Positions 51,026-58,372 of a stretch of 64,000 nt of DNA are shown piece by piece. The notes under the pieces were generated by a model. It ran no database searches and had not been told where the DNA came from. It worked only from the letters and a program-made list of their open reading frames with translations. Where the stretch lies: contig NZ_JMQM01000001.1 in NCBI RefSeq assembly GCF_000733725.1, positions 1,488,001 to 1,552,000 on the forward strand, in the 5' to 3' direction. The stretch's first letter is position 1, and every line of letters begins with the position of its first letter. The position numbers and the translations under genes are program-made. The DNA comes from Nitratireductor basaltis (GTDB taxonomy: Bacteria > Pseudomonadota > Alphaproteobacteria > Rhizobiales > Rhizobiaceae).

Positions 51026-53680
51026 ATGATGCGCGGCATTAGATCAGGCTGTGGCACAAGCGCGATTGCGCTTGTGGCGGCAGCAGGCGGAACTCTATTG
51101 GCTGCTTCACCTGCAACTGCGGCCTGCGGTCCGACTGCCGGAACAAGCGACACCTATGTTTGCGACAGCGGCACCATGGCCGGAGGGCTGACAGATACAG
51201 TCGGCGACAACAGCCTGACTTTTCCCGATGGCGGCAATGGCACCATTGATGGCGATGTGGAGTTTGGATCCGGAGCGGACCGTCTCGACATGCGCTCGGG
51301 CCGCGTGACGGGCAACTTCGACCAGGGCAGCGGCATCGACATTTTCGAGATGAGCGGCGGCGTCATCGACGGGGCAGTCAATCAGGGCGGTGGAGAGGAT
51401 ATCTTCCGCATGAGTGGCGGCCAGATCGGATCCCTGAACCAGAGCGGCGATCTCGACGAGTTCTACATGACGGGCGGGCGGATCCTGGGCAATTTCAATG
51501 CCGGCGACTATGGCGAAATGTCCGGCGGGCGCATCGGCAGCGTGTCGCTGGTCGGTTCAAGCAACACATTCCTCATGTCCGGCGGTACTATTGACGACAA
51601 CCTTACCGCCATGGGCGGTCGCGGCGACGTTAATACGCTGACGATTTCTGATGGAGAGATCGGCGGGAGGATCGGTACGAACAACGCTCACGACCATGTC
51701 ACCATCACGGGCGGCAGTGTCGCGGGCAACATCACGCTGGAAGACAATTCCGACCGCTTCATCTGGAATGGCGGCGGCACTCTTGGCGGTTCGGTGGAGC
51801 TTGAGGCGGAAGACGACCAGGCGGAACTGACCAATCTGAACCTTGCACTGACCAGCGGCCCTACCCTTCTTTCCGGCGGCACCGGCACAGATAGCCTGAC
51901 CCTCACTGACGTGGACTGGACGGGTGCTGCACGCATCACCGAGTGGGAAAGCATCACGCTTTCAGGAGCCACCCTGCTCGATCTGGGCGGTGAAGCGCTG
52001 GTTCTCGGCGACGCCGGCACGCAAACCGGCAGTCTGGAAATCACACCGACCAGCGTCATTTCAGGTGCAGGCAGCGCTTCAGGCTCGATTTCCAGCTTCG
52101 TGTCCAGCTCTTTGGCGCAGGTGAACAATCGCGGTCGCCTGACCATGCAGGATGGCATTGCGGGCGACCGCATCACCATCACAGGCAACTATACCGGCCA
52201 TGATGCAGTGCTGAGCCTGGACACCGTTCTTGCAGGCGACGATGCCGCTAGCGACATGCTCGTAGTGGACCGAGGTGCGGCTGACGGATCGACCACGCTT
52301 GCCATTGTCAATGCCGGTGGAACCGGTGCGGCAACGCTCAGCAATGGCATCAAGGTCGTGGATACCACCAATGGTGCCACGACGACCGCGGGTGCTTTCG
52401 CGATTCCGGCACCTCTTACCGCTGGCGCGTTCGAATATCGCCTGTTTCGCGGTGGGTTGACCAGCGGAAGCGAGGAAATGTGGTACCTGCGCTCCACGAT
52501 GATGACACCACCCGAACCTGCTCCAACGCCCGCGGACCCGACGCCGTCCCCCATCCCCGCACCGCAGCCGGCACCCACACCTGCCGCAGGCCGAGAGATC
52601 GCGCTGCCGACCGCGGCAGCAACACCTCCCAATGGAGGTGCGGCACCGCTTGCGCCTGTCGCCGCCTCGACACTTGCCGCACTGACGCCGCAGTCTCCGC
52701 CTCCACCTGCAATGGCAGAAGCGGAAGTCGTTCCTATTATCCGGCCGGAAGTGCCACTTCACGCTGCAGTGCCGCCACTGGCGCAGGTTCTCGGGCAGGC
52801 CACGCTTGCGACATTCCATGAAAGGCGCGGCGAGGAAGACCATCTCGAGAAAGGTATGGCTGCAAACAGCTGGCTTCGCATATTCGGAGAGCACATCGAC
52901 ACGCGATGGGACGGTATTGTTGCACTGGGCTTCGAGGGGAACCTCTACGGCGTACAGATCGGGCAGGATATGGTGGGCCGTGAATGGTCCAATGGTCATG
53001 AGACCCATTTCGGCCTGATTGCCGGCTACAGCCGGTTGACGGGCGACCTCTCCGGTAGCGCGCTCGGTTGGTCAGGCCTTGAGGTCGGAACCGCGGATCT
53101 CTCGCTGATTACCGTCGGCGGCAGCCTTGCCCATATGGCAGCTTCAGGCTGGTATGTGGATGGTGTTGCCCTTTTTGGCTGGCTTGACGGCACGACGGGT
53201 TCCTACCGCGACACTGGCATCGAGGTGGAAGGAGAAACGATCCTGCTTTCGGCAGAGGCTGGAATGCGGTTCGCCCTCAATGACCGCTGGAACCTGCACC
53301 CCAACGCGCAGCTTGCATGGCAACATGTCTCACTCGACCCCGCTCATGACGGGCTTGCCGGCGTGAATTTCGAAGACATGGCAGGCTTCACCGCTCGTGC
53401 GGGCCTGCGTCTCGAAGGAGAGCTTGGAGAACAGCAGGTGCTGCGACCCGTTCTCACAGCCGACCTAACTCACAGCTTTGGCGAGGAAAGTGCGATCTGG
53501 CTCGGCGACAATCGTGTCACGACCGATCCGGACAATACGACGCTCGAATTCGGAGCAGGCTTCACGGCGCAACTCAATCCCAACATCCGCCTGCATGGCG
53601 AGGGACACTATGCTTTCGATATAGCGGGTGCAGAGCAGACCTCTCTCGGCGGCACGCTCGGTCTCACCGTCAACTGGTAG
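51026..53680 (+). CDS. Autotransporter (type V secretion) with repetitive passenger
   Basis: About 884 residues. After an Ala-rich signal peptide (ending ATAA), the passenger has about nine imperfect repeats of 20-25 residues each holding an MSGG-x-I-type turn (RSGRVTGN, MSGGVIDG, MSGGQIGS, MTGGRILG, MSGGTIDD, ITGGSVAG), as in a beta-helix. A Pro-rich linker follows (about residues 495-580), then a roughly 280-residue C-terminal barrel ending LGGTLGLTVNW, with the terminal aromatic BamA signal. Two ATGs occur, at 51026 and 51029, behind GAGGGGG. Adhesion or biofilm is plausible but unproven. Confidence 0.85.
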   Translation: MMRGIRSGCGTSAIALVAAAGGTLLAASPATAACGPTAGTSDTYVCDSGTMAGGLTDTVGDNSLTFPDGGNGTIDGDVEFGSGADRLDMRSGRVTGNFDQGSGIDIFEMSGGVIDGAVNQGGGEDIFRMSGGQIGSLNQSGDLDEFYMTGGRILGNFNAGDYGEMSGGRIGSVSLVGSSNTFLMSGGTIDDNLTAMGGRGDVNTLTISDGEIGGRIGTNNAHDHVTITGGSVAGNITLEDNSDRFIWNGGGTLGGSVELEAEDDQAELTNLNLALTSGPTLLSGGTGTDSLTLTDVDWTGAARITEWESITLSGATLLDLGGEALVLGDAGTQTGSLEITPTSVISGAGSASGSISSFVSSSLAQVNNRGRLTMQDGIAGDRITITGNYTGHDAVLSLDTVLAGDDAASDMLVVDRGAADGSTTLAIVNAGGTGAATLSNGIKVVDTTNGATTTAGAFAIPAPLTAGAFEYRLFRGGLTSGSEEMWYLRSTMMTPPEPAPTPADPTPSPIPAPQPAPTPAAGREIALPTAAATPPNGGAAPLAPVAASTLAALTPQSPPPPAMAEAEVVPIIRPEVPLHAAVPPLAQVLGQATLATFHERRGEEDHLEKGMAANSWLRIFGEHIDTRWDGIVALGFEGNLYGVQIGQDMVGREWSNGHETHFGLIAGYSRLTGDLSGSALGWSGLEVGTADLSLITVGGSLAHMAASGWYVDGVALFGWLDGTTGSYRDTGIEVEGETILLSAEAGMRFALNDRWNLHPNAQLAWQHVSLDPAHDGLAGVNFEDMAGFTARAGLRLEGELGEQQVLRPVLTADLTHSFGEESAIWLGDNRVTTDPDNTTLEFGAGFTAQLNPNIRLHGEGHYAFDIAGAEQTSLGGTLGLTVNW

Positions 53681-53769
53681 AACGCTTCCCGCCACGCATG
53701 CGCTTTTGCGACTGAGGCAGCGATGCTATCAGCTTGGTTGAACCTGACGCATGGCAAGGATGCTGCAGC

Positions 53770-54888
53770 ATGAGCGATGGATGGGCGATCGGCCTGATGA
53801 CGGGCACCGTTCTCGACGGCAATATCGATATCGCGATGCTGCGCACGGATGGGGAACGGATTTTCGAGTTCGGCCCCTATGAATTGGTGGCCTATCCCGC
53901 AGGCATCGTACCGCTGTTGCGGGAAGCCATGCAGGCAGCAATACAGTGGCGCTTCGTTGGCAGCGAGCCGGAAATCTTCGCCAGGGCCGAGCGCGCCCTG
54001 ACCACGGCCCAGTCAGAGGCGGTGAACGCCTTCCTGTCGCGCCACGGCTTTGAAGCGAAGCAGATATCCGCAATCGGATTCCACGGACAAACAGTGCTGC
54101 ATGTAGCGCCACAGAATGGTGTCAAAGGACAGACGCGACAGTTGGGCGACGGCGCCTTGATGGCCGACATTACCGGCATCACAACCGTCCATGATTTTCG
54201 CAGTGCCGATATCAAGGCTGGCGGTCAGGGAGCACCACTCGCACCCGTCTACCACCGAGCGCTGCTTGAGCAGATCGGCGCGGGCGCGGATACGGCCATT
54301 TTGAACCTGGGTGGCGTGGCCAATATAAGCTGGTGCCGGGGAAGCGAAATGGCCGCCTTCGACACCGGTCCTGCCAATGCCCCGGTCAATGACTGGGTGC
54401 GTGAACATACCGGGGGGGAGATGGATCGCGACGGCGCGATTGCCGCGCAAGGACAGGTGGACGAGGCGCTGCTGGAGACGCTTCTGGCTCATCCCTACAT
54501 GACACAGCGCTATCCAAAATCGCTCGACCGCAACGATTTTACGTCGAGTATGGCTGGAAACCTAAGCCTTGAAGACGGTGCGGCGACCCTGACCGCATTC
54601 TCTGCGGCAGCCGTGGGCAAGGCGCTCGATCTTCTGCCGCAACGCCCCACGCGCCTTATCCTTTGCGGCGGCGGACGGAAAAACCCGTACCTGAAGCGGG
54701 CCATTGCGGATCGGGCGCAGGTCGAAGCATGCGTGGCAGAGGACGTTGGCTTGCGCGGCGATGCGATAGAAGCCGAGTGCTTCGCCTATCTCGCCATGCG
54801 CAGCCTGCGCGACCTGCCGCTCAGCTATCCGGCCACCACCGGTGTCAGTGCACCGATCTGCGGCGGCAAGATCGAAGCGCGCGCATAA
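53770..54888 (+). CDS. anmK: Anhydro-N-acetylmuramic acid kinase
   Basis: A 372-residue enzyme phosphorylating 1,6-anhydroMurNAc in peptidoglycan recycling. The N-terminal motif [50 protein letters not shown] and [11 protein letters not shown] are as in AnmK. ATG 53770 is preceded by AAGGA; an earlier TTG would add 12 unrelated residues. It is the last core gene before the mobile element, 134 bases from the tRNA fragment. Confidence 0.92.
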   Translation: MSDGWAIGLMTGTVLDGNIDIAMLRTDGERIFEFGPYELVAYPAGIVPLLREAMQAAIQWRFVGSEPEIFARAERALTTAQSEAVNAFLSRHGFEAKQISAIGFHGQTVLHVAPQNGVKGQTRQLGDGALMADITGITTVHDFRSADIKAGGQGAPLAPVYHRALLEQIGAGADTAILNLGGVANISWCRGSEMAAFDTGPANAPVNDWVREHTGGEMDRDGAIAAQGQVDEALLETLLAHPYMTQRYPKSLDRNDFTSSMAGNLSLEDGAATLTAFSAAAVGKALDLLPQRPTRLILCGGGRKNPYLKRAIADRAQVEACVAEDVGLRGDAIEAECFAYLAMRSLRDLPLSYPATTGVSAPICGGKIEARA

Positions 54889-55022
54889 ACTTTTCCAACA
54901 CCACCTTCCTGGCGGCACAATGTCACAAGCCACCGATCATGCGGCCTGCAGGGCGTTCCGGAAAAGTGGAAGACGATCAGGCAGTTGAGGCGCTCGAATT
55001 ACCGGCAATAAGACTTTGAATG

Positions 55023-55068
55023 TGGCGATCCCGGCAGGATTCGAACCTGCGACCATCGGCTTAGAAGG
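55023..55068 (-). pseudogene. 3' fragment of tRNA-Arg(TCT): element attachment site
   Basis: On the minus strand this holds the right half of a tRNA: anticodon loop CTTCTAA (anticodon TCT), the 3' anticodon stem, variable loop TGGTC, T arm GCAGG-TTCGAAT-CCTGC, acceptor strand CGGGATC, discriminator G and CCA. No acceptor 5' strand or D arm exists upstream. With an integrase gene 60 bases away, this is the att copy left at one end of an integrated element; the complete tRNA should lie at the other end, right of the window. Confidence 0.85.
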
Positions 55069-55127
55069 TCGAAACCCTACATTGTTTTCATTGATATTTT
55101 CTGCTCTATGTTGCGTCTATGTTGCAT

Positions 55128-56258
55128 TCATCCGAGCAAAGCGCTGGCAGCATCGGCCATTTCCTTGCCGTCATCCTTGCGCGGGAACAGGTGAGAATAA
55201 ACGTCTGCAGTGACCGCGATGGATGAGTGCCCCATGCGCGCCTGCACCGTCTTCATGTCGAGACTGAGCCCGCCTGCCTCTTTGGGGTTGATGAGCCATG
55301 AGGCATAGAAGTGCCTGAGCGCGTGCAGGCCGGTATAGGGCAGCCCTGCCTTCTTCATCGCTGGTTTCAGGCCACGGTTCACGACATTGGAATGTGATTC
55401 CGGATTGCCCTTTCCATTCGGGAAAACCAGATCCCCAGGCGGACAAGCAACCTTCCATTCCTTCAGCGTGTTGACCACGACAGGCGGGACCGGAACCGTC
55501 CGCTGCCCTGCATGTGACTTGGTGGAGCCGATTTCTCCCCACTTGTCTGCACGCTGCCTGACCGTGATCGTCGCCTTCTCCAATTCCACATCCTGCCAGC
55601 GCAAGCCCCTCAGTTCTGAGGAGCGCAAGCCGCTGAAGACCGCAGTGAGCAGGATCGGGCGCCAACGTCCCTCCAGCGCGCTCAGGAAGGCCCTGATCTC
55701 ATCCGGTGCGGGAATATCCACTCCCACCTCCAAAAGCTTCCTCTTGCGCTTCTCTGCCCCGTTGCGACGGCGAGACATTTCCTTCACGGCATTGCGTGTG
55801 ACAAGGCCCCTCTCCTGCGCATCCGAGAGCAAAGCCCCGAGGGCAGTCATTGCCTTGCCGACCATGGCAGGTGATCGACCTTCAGACCGCAGCTTGTCTG
55901 CAAAGGCCCGGGCGGCAGGAACGGTGATCTTGGTCAGCTTCTCATCACCGATGAAGGGCACGATGTGGAGATTGAGCCGCTGGCGATAGGCTTCGATGGT
56001 GGAGCGCTCCAGTCCAGCAGCCTCGCTGCTTTCAATCCACAGCTCCCCTGCCCGCTGGACCGTTACCGTATCGCGTTCTGCAACATGAACTCCTTCGCGT
56101 ATCTCAACGGCTGCCGTGGCTGCGAACTGGTCGGCTTCCTTCTTCTTCGCGAAAGTCTTCAGCCGGCGCTTGCCCCGTGCATCGGTGTAGTCGACCACCC
56201 AGGCAGTCTTTTCCTCACCCTTGCCGTTGATCCAGGTGCGCTTACGGACGGACATCAT
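55128..56258 (-). CDS. Tyrosine-type site-specific integrase
   Basis: A 376-residue recombinase. The N-terminal part has an AP2/Arm-type DNA-binding region (RKRTWINGKGEEKTAWVVDYTDARGKRRLKTF), then a SAM-like core-binding domain (STIEAYRQRLNLHIVPFIGDEKLTKI). The catalytic domain keeps all residues: Arg212 (GLRSSELRG), Lys247, His312-x2-Arg315 (HALRH), His344 (MGHSS) and Tyr354. Its start ATG overlaps the stop of the RHH regulator gene (TGATG), so expression is coupled to it. It likely integrated the element into tRNA-Arg. Confidence 0.94.
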   Translation of the reverse strand: MMSVRKRTWINGKGEEKTAWVVDYTDARGKRRLKTFAKKKEADQFAATAAVEIREGVHVAERDTVTVQRAGELWIESSEAAGLERSTIEAYRQRLNLHIVPFIGDEKLTKITVPAARAFADKLRSEGRSPAMVGKAMTALGALLSDAQERGLVTRNAVKEMSRRRNGAEKRKRKLLEVGVDIPAPDEIRAFLSALEGRWRPILLTAVFSGLRSSELRGLRWQDVELEKATITVRQRADKWGEIGSTKSHAGQRTVPVPPVVVNTLKEWKVACPPGDLVFPNGKGNPESHSNVVNRGLKPAMKKAGLPYTGLHALRHFYASWLINPKEAGGLSLDMKTVQARMGHSSIAVTADVYSHLFPRKDDGKEMADAASALLG

Positions 56259-56722
56259 CAATCCTCCCATGGCTGGCGCGGCACCTTCTCCGAAGCCTCA
56301 GAGGAGTTGTCGACTTCGATTGCCGCTAGGCCCGATGCGAGCACGCGGGCGAACTCAGACCTGTCACCGTCCGCTAGTATAGCCTCCCCCAATGAGCGTG
56401 CGAGGATCGACAGTGTCCGATAGGTTTCACGCTGCAGCTGCAGCAATCGTTCCTGATTGTTTAGCATCTCAAACAAGCTGCTGCGCTCTTCATACAAGCG
56501 AGCGATCTCGTCGGATTGGGATTCGACCTCACCCTCCAGCTTTGCCAGTTCGCTATCAACCTGAGCCCAGGCTGCCTGTGCTTTCTGGTAGTTCTCTATC
56601 CGCCAGATGATCTCCGCATTCATTGATCGGCCGTTCTGCTCGGCAGCGGCCTTCAGTTGATCTCTTAATCCGTCTGGCAAGCGTATCATCGCTTGCTCAG
56701 ACCCGCGGCTTACCTTTGCCAT
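56258..56722 (-). CDS. Arc/RHH-type DNA-binding regulator with coiled coil
   Basis: A 154-residue protein. Residues about 8-45 form a ribbon-helix-helix domain of the Arc type (EQAMIRLPDGLRDQLKAAAEQNGRSMNAEIIWRIENYQ). A long coiled coil follows (about 50-95: QVDSELAKLEGEVESQSDEIARLYEERSSLFEMLNNQERLLQL), then a helical tail. It is coupled to the integrase start and divergent from the excisionase-like gene, with three palindromic sites between them, so it probably controls integration/excision genes and itself. Confidence 0.82.
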   Translation of the reverse strand: MAKVSRGSEQAMIRLPDGLRDQLKAAAEQNGRSMNAEIIWRIENYQKAQAAWAQVDSELAKLEGEVESQSDEIARLYEERSSLFEMLNNQERLLQLQRETYRTLSILARSLGEAILADGDRSEFARVLASGLAAIEVDNSSEASEKVPRQPWED

Positions 56723-56747
56723 ACCCGCTACTCCAGTCTGTTGACCT

Positions 56748-56820
56748 AGCACTGTGCTAAATACCCGTTGACGTCAATATCAGCACGGTGCTAACAAATG
56801 GCTACCTTCAGCACGGTGCT
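56748..56820. promoter_or_regulatory. Three-copy operator AGCAC-N-GTGCT in the divergent promoter
   Basis: The sites are AGCACTGTGCT (56748-56758), AGCACGGTGCT (56782-56792) and AGCACGGTGCT (56810-56820), each a perfect 5+5 inverted repeat. Between the first two lies the palindrome TTGACGTCAA (56768-56777), which gives a TTGACG -35-like hexamer on both strands. Binding by the adjacent RHH protein is inference from position. Confidence 0.75.
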
Positions 56821-56844
56821 GATAGGCCGCAAGGGAGAAACTTT

Positions 56845-57027
56845 ATGGAAAAGATTGAGCTCATCTGGGGCTGCGAGGGCATAGCCAAAATCATCGGGCG
56901 CACGCCACGGGTGACCTTTTCACTTCTGGAAAAAGGTGAACTTCCGGCCAAGAAGGTCGGCGGCCGATGGGTAGCCGAGCGCAGCCAACTCATCGCCTTC
57001 TTCATGAAGACTGGAGAGGCCGCATGA
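56845..57027 (+). CDS. Small HTH protein (excisionase/AlpA-like)
   Basis: A 60-residue protein with a MerR-like winged HTH: CEGIAKIIGRTPRVTFSLLEKGELPAKKVGGRWVAERSQLIAFF. Such short proteins serve as excisionases or AlpA-type activators in integrated elements. AAGGGAGA lies 7 bases before ATG 56845. Its stop overlaps the next start (ATGA), so the two are coupled. Confidence 0.75.
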   Translation: MEKIELIWGCEGIAKIIGRTPRVTFSLLEKGELPAKKVGGRWVAERSQLIAFFMKTGEAA

Positions 57028-57764
57028 ATCAGAAAACGAAATGCCCCGGACGCGTTGCAGCGCAGTCCAGGGCCGAAACTCTTCCCCTCTCAAAAGGAAA
57101 TGAGCGACTGACTGATACCATGAGCAGGACCACACCCGCAAGCAACTGCAGCGACGAAGACCCTGCTATCGTTGCCACCCGCTCTTTCACGGCTTGGAAG
57201 CTGGAGCTCATCGACGCAATCACTTGCGACAAGCAACTTGCACACATTGATCGTGTAGTGGGCGTTCGCATCGTTCAGCACATCAACCGCAGAACCCGAG
57301 AGGCCAACCCCTCGCTGGCTCGTATTGCGGCGCAAGTAGGTATCAGCATCAAAACAGCTAAGCGAAGTGCAGCACGCCTGTGTCACAAGGAGTGCAGATG
57401 GTTCGCGCGAGCCCGTCCCAGCAGAACCGCCGGATATGTCTATCGGGTCAATGATGCCAAGGCACTGCATGTACTGGATGCAAAGGCGATGCGCGAGGAT
57501 CAAGCCAAGGAACTTCTGAGAGGCGAGAAACGGGAAATGTGGCAACGCCTCCGAGGGGACAGTTTAGTCCCTTCGCGAGGGTACGTATCAGAACATCTCG
57601 AGGGGACAAATGGTGACAATTGCGAGGGGACACCCTTGTCCCCGGAACACCTAGCTAAGAACCACCTACAAGAACACCATCATTCAGGCAGCGAGGGAAA
57701 CGGTTATTCTCTACATAGGGAAGCCGTCTCCAATTCCTATGCAGCGGCTTCAAGGGGGGCGTGA
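57024..57764 (+). CDS. Replication-type helix-turn-helix protein (HTH_36-like)
   Basis: A 246-residue protein. The middle part, about residues 68-135, is a winged HTH like those of plasmid and phage replication proteins (IDRVVGVRIVQHINRRTREANPSLARIAAQVGISIKTAKRSAARL). The rest is hydrophilic with no recognisable enzyme motif; the C-terminus is rich in His, Ser and Gly. The start ATG overlaps the upstream stop. A role in element replication or control is inference from the fold. Confidence 0.65.
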   Translation: MNQKTKCPGRVAAQSRAETLPLSKGNERLTDTMSRTTPASNCSDEDPAIVATRSFTAWKLELIDAITCDKQLAHIDRVVGVRIVQHINRRTREANPSLARIAAQVGISIKTAKRSAARLCHKECRWFARARPSRTAGYVYRVNDAKALHVLDAKAMREDQAKELLRGEKREMWQRLRGDSLVPSRGYVSEHLEGTNGDNCEGTPLSPEHLAKNHLQEHHHSGSEGNGYSLHREAVSNSYAAASRGA

Positions 57765-57765
57765 C

Positions 57766-57978
57766 ATGGCAGATCTTTCGCTCTTTTGATGAAAGCCTCC
57801 TGTTCAAGTGCTGGTCTTCCCTCGCGACCGCCGTGTGGGACGCATTCGTCACGTTGCCGGCAAGCTCGAGAACAAACGCCGTGATGCCGCGAAATCGGCG
57901 GCAGACGGCGCAATGATCGGGCCGACACATGGAAAGAGCAGGTATACTTCCTGCGCTGCCCGACATAGCCGCCTGTGA
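57766..57978 (+). pseudogene. Decayed DUF6074-like gene
   Basis: Behind a strong ribosome site (AAGGGGGG), the frame reads MADLSLF, then two TGA codons in tandem (57787-57792), then KPPVQVLVFPRDRRVGR and IRHVAGKLENKRRDAAKS. The similarity to the small rhizobial DUF6074 family continues (ADTWKEQVYFLR) only after a change of frame. DUF6074 normally has a Trp near the position of the first TGA. The two stops plus the frameshift make this a pseudogene. The family match is from memory. Confidence 0.55.
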
Positions 57979-58372
57979 GCACCAACCTAGAGTGCGATCT
58001 CGAGCACATGGCACAGGTGGACAAAGTGGAGAAGCTGAGGCCTAGGCGAGCAACGAGACATTCGCCTCACGAGCACGCTCATCCGATATATACGAAGGGT
58101 CAGCGTTGTCACGCACTGGCGCCATCCGGCATCTCGTGGCACCTTTTATTCACTGTCACCTAAGGGGCCGACTACGGACTGGCCGGATCTGGCCTACGTA
58201 CTGGGATAGCCGATGTTCAGCCCACGCTCCCATGCCGGGCAGGCTTGAGATGGGATACCATGCCGCATCGCATTCCTTGACAGACTCCACCTTTCCTAAT
58301 CAACAGTTACAGATAACGAATCCTCAAACGGGGCCGGCACGCCTTTGCAAACTGTGGAGTGGCACGCTCACG
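57979..58372. other. Non-coding stretch upstream of hsdR
   Basis: About 390 bases with no convincing gene on either strand; the open frame running into hsdR gives low-complexity, Arg-rich sequence unlike any HsdR N-terminus. A TTGACA occurs at 58277-58282, about 90 bases before hsdR, with only weak -10 candidates 16-18 bases downstream, so an hsd promoter here is possible but not clear. Confidence 0.5.

Noticed and set aside
55068-55130. A complete or intron-containing tRNA-Arg at the element edge
   Set aside because: A TAGAGCA resembling a D arm occurs about 30 bases upstream, but there is no acceptor 5' strand and the anticodon stem has a mismatch; a 3' fragment explains it better.
57787-57792. 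TGA read as Trp (recoding) in the DUF6074-like gene
   Set aside because: All other genes in the window use TGA as stop and the same gene also has a frameshift; decay is simpler.
57655-58024. Minus-strand open frames of 95-119 codons
   Set aside because: They lie opposite the HTH gene and the DUF6074 remnant, lack ribosome sites and have Arg/Cys-rich shadow-type composition.
58106-58372. An N-terminal extension of HsdR
   Set aside because: The added 89 residues are low in recognisable structure, have no good ribosome site and do not look like an HsdR N-terminus; the ATG at 58373 does.
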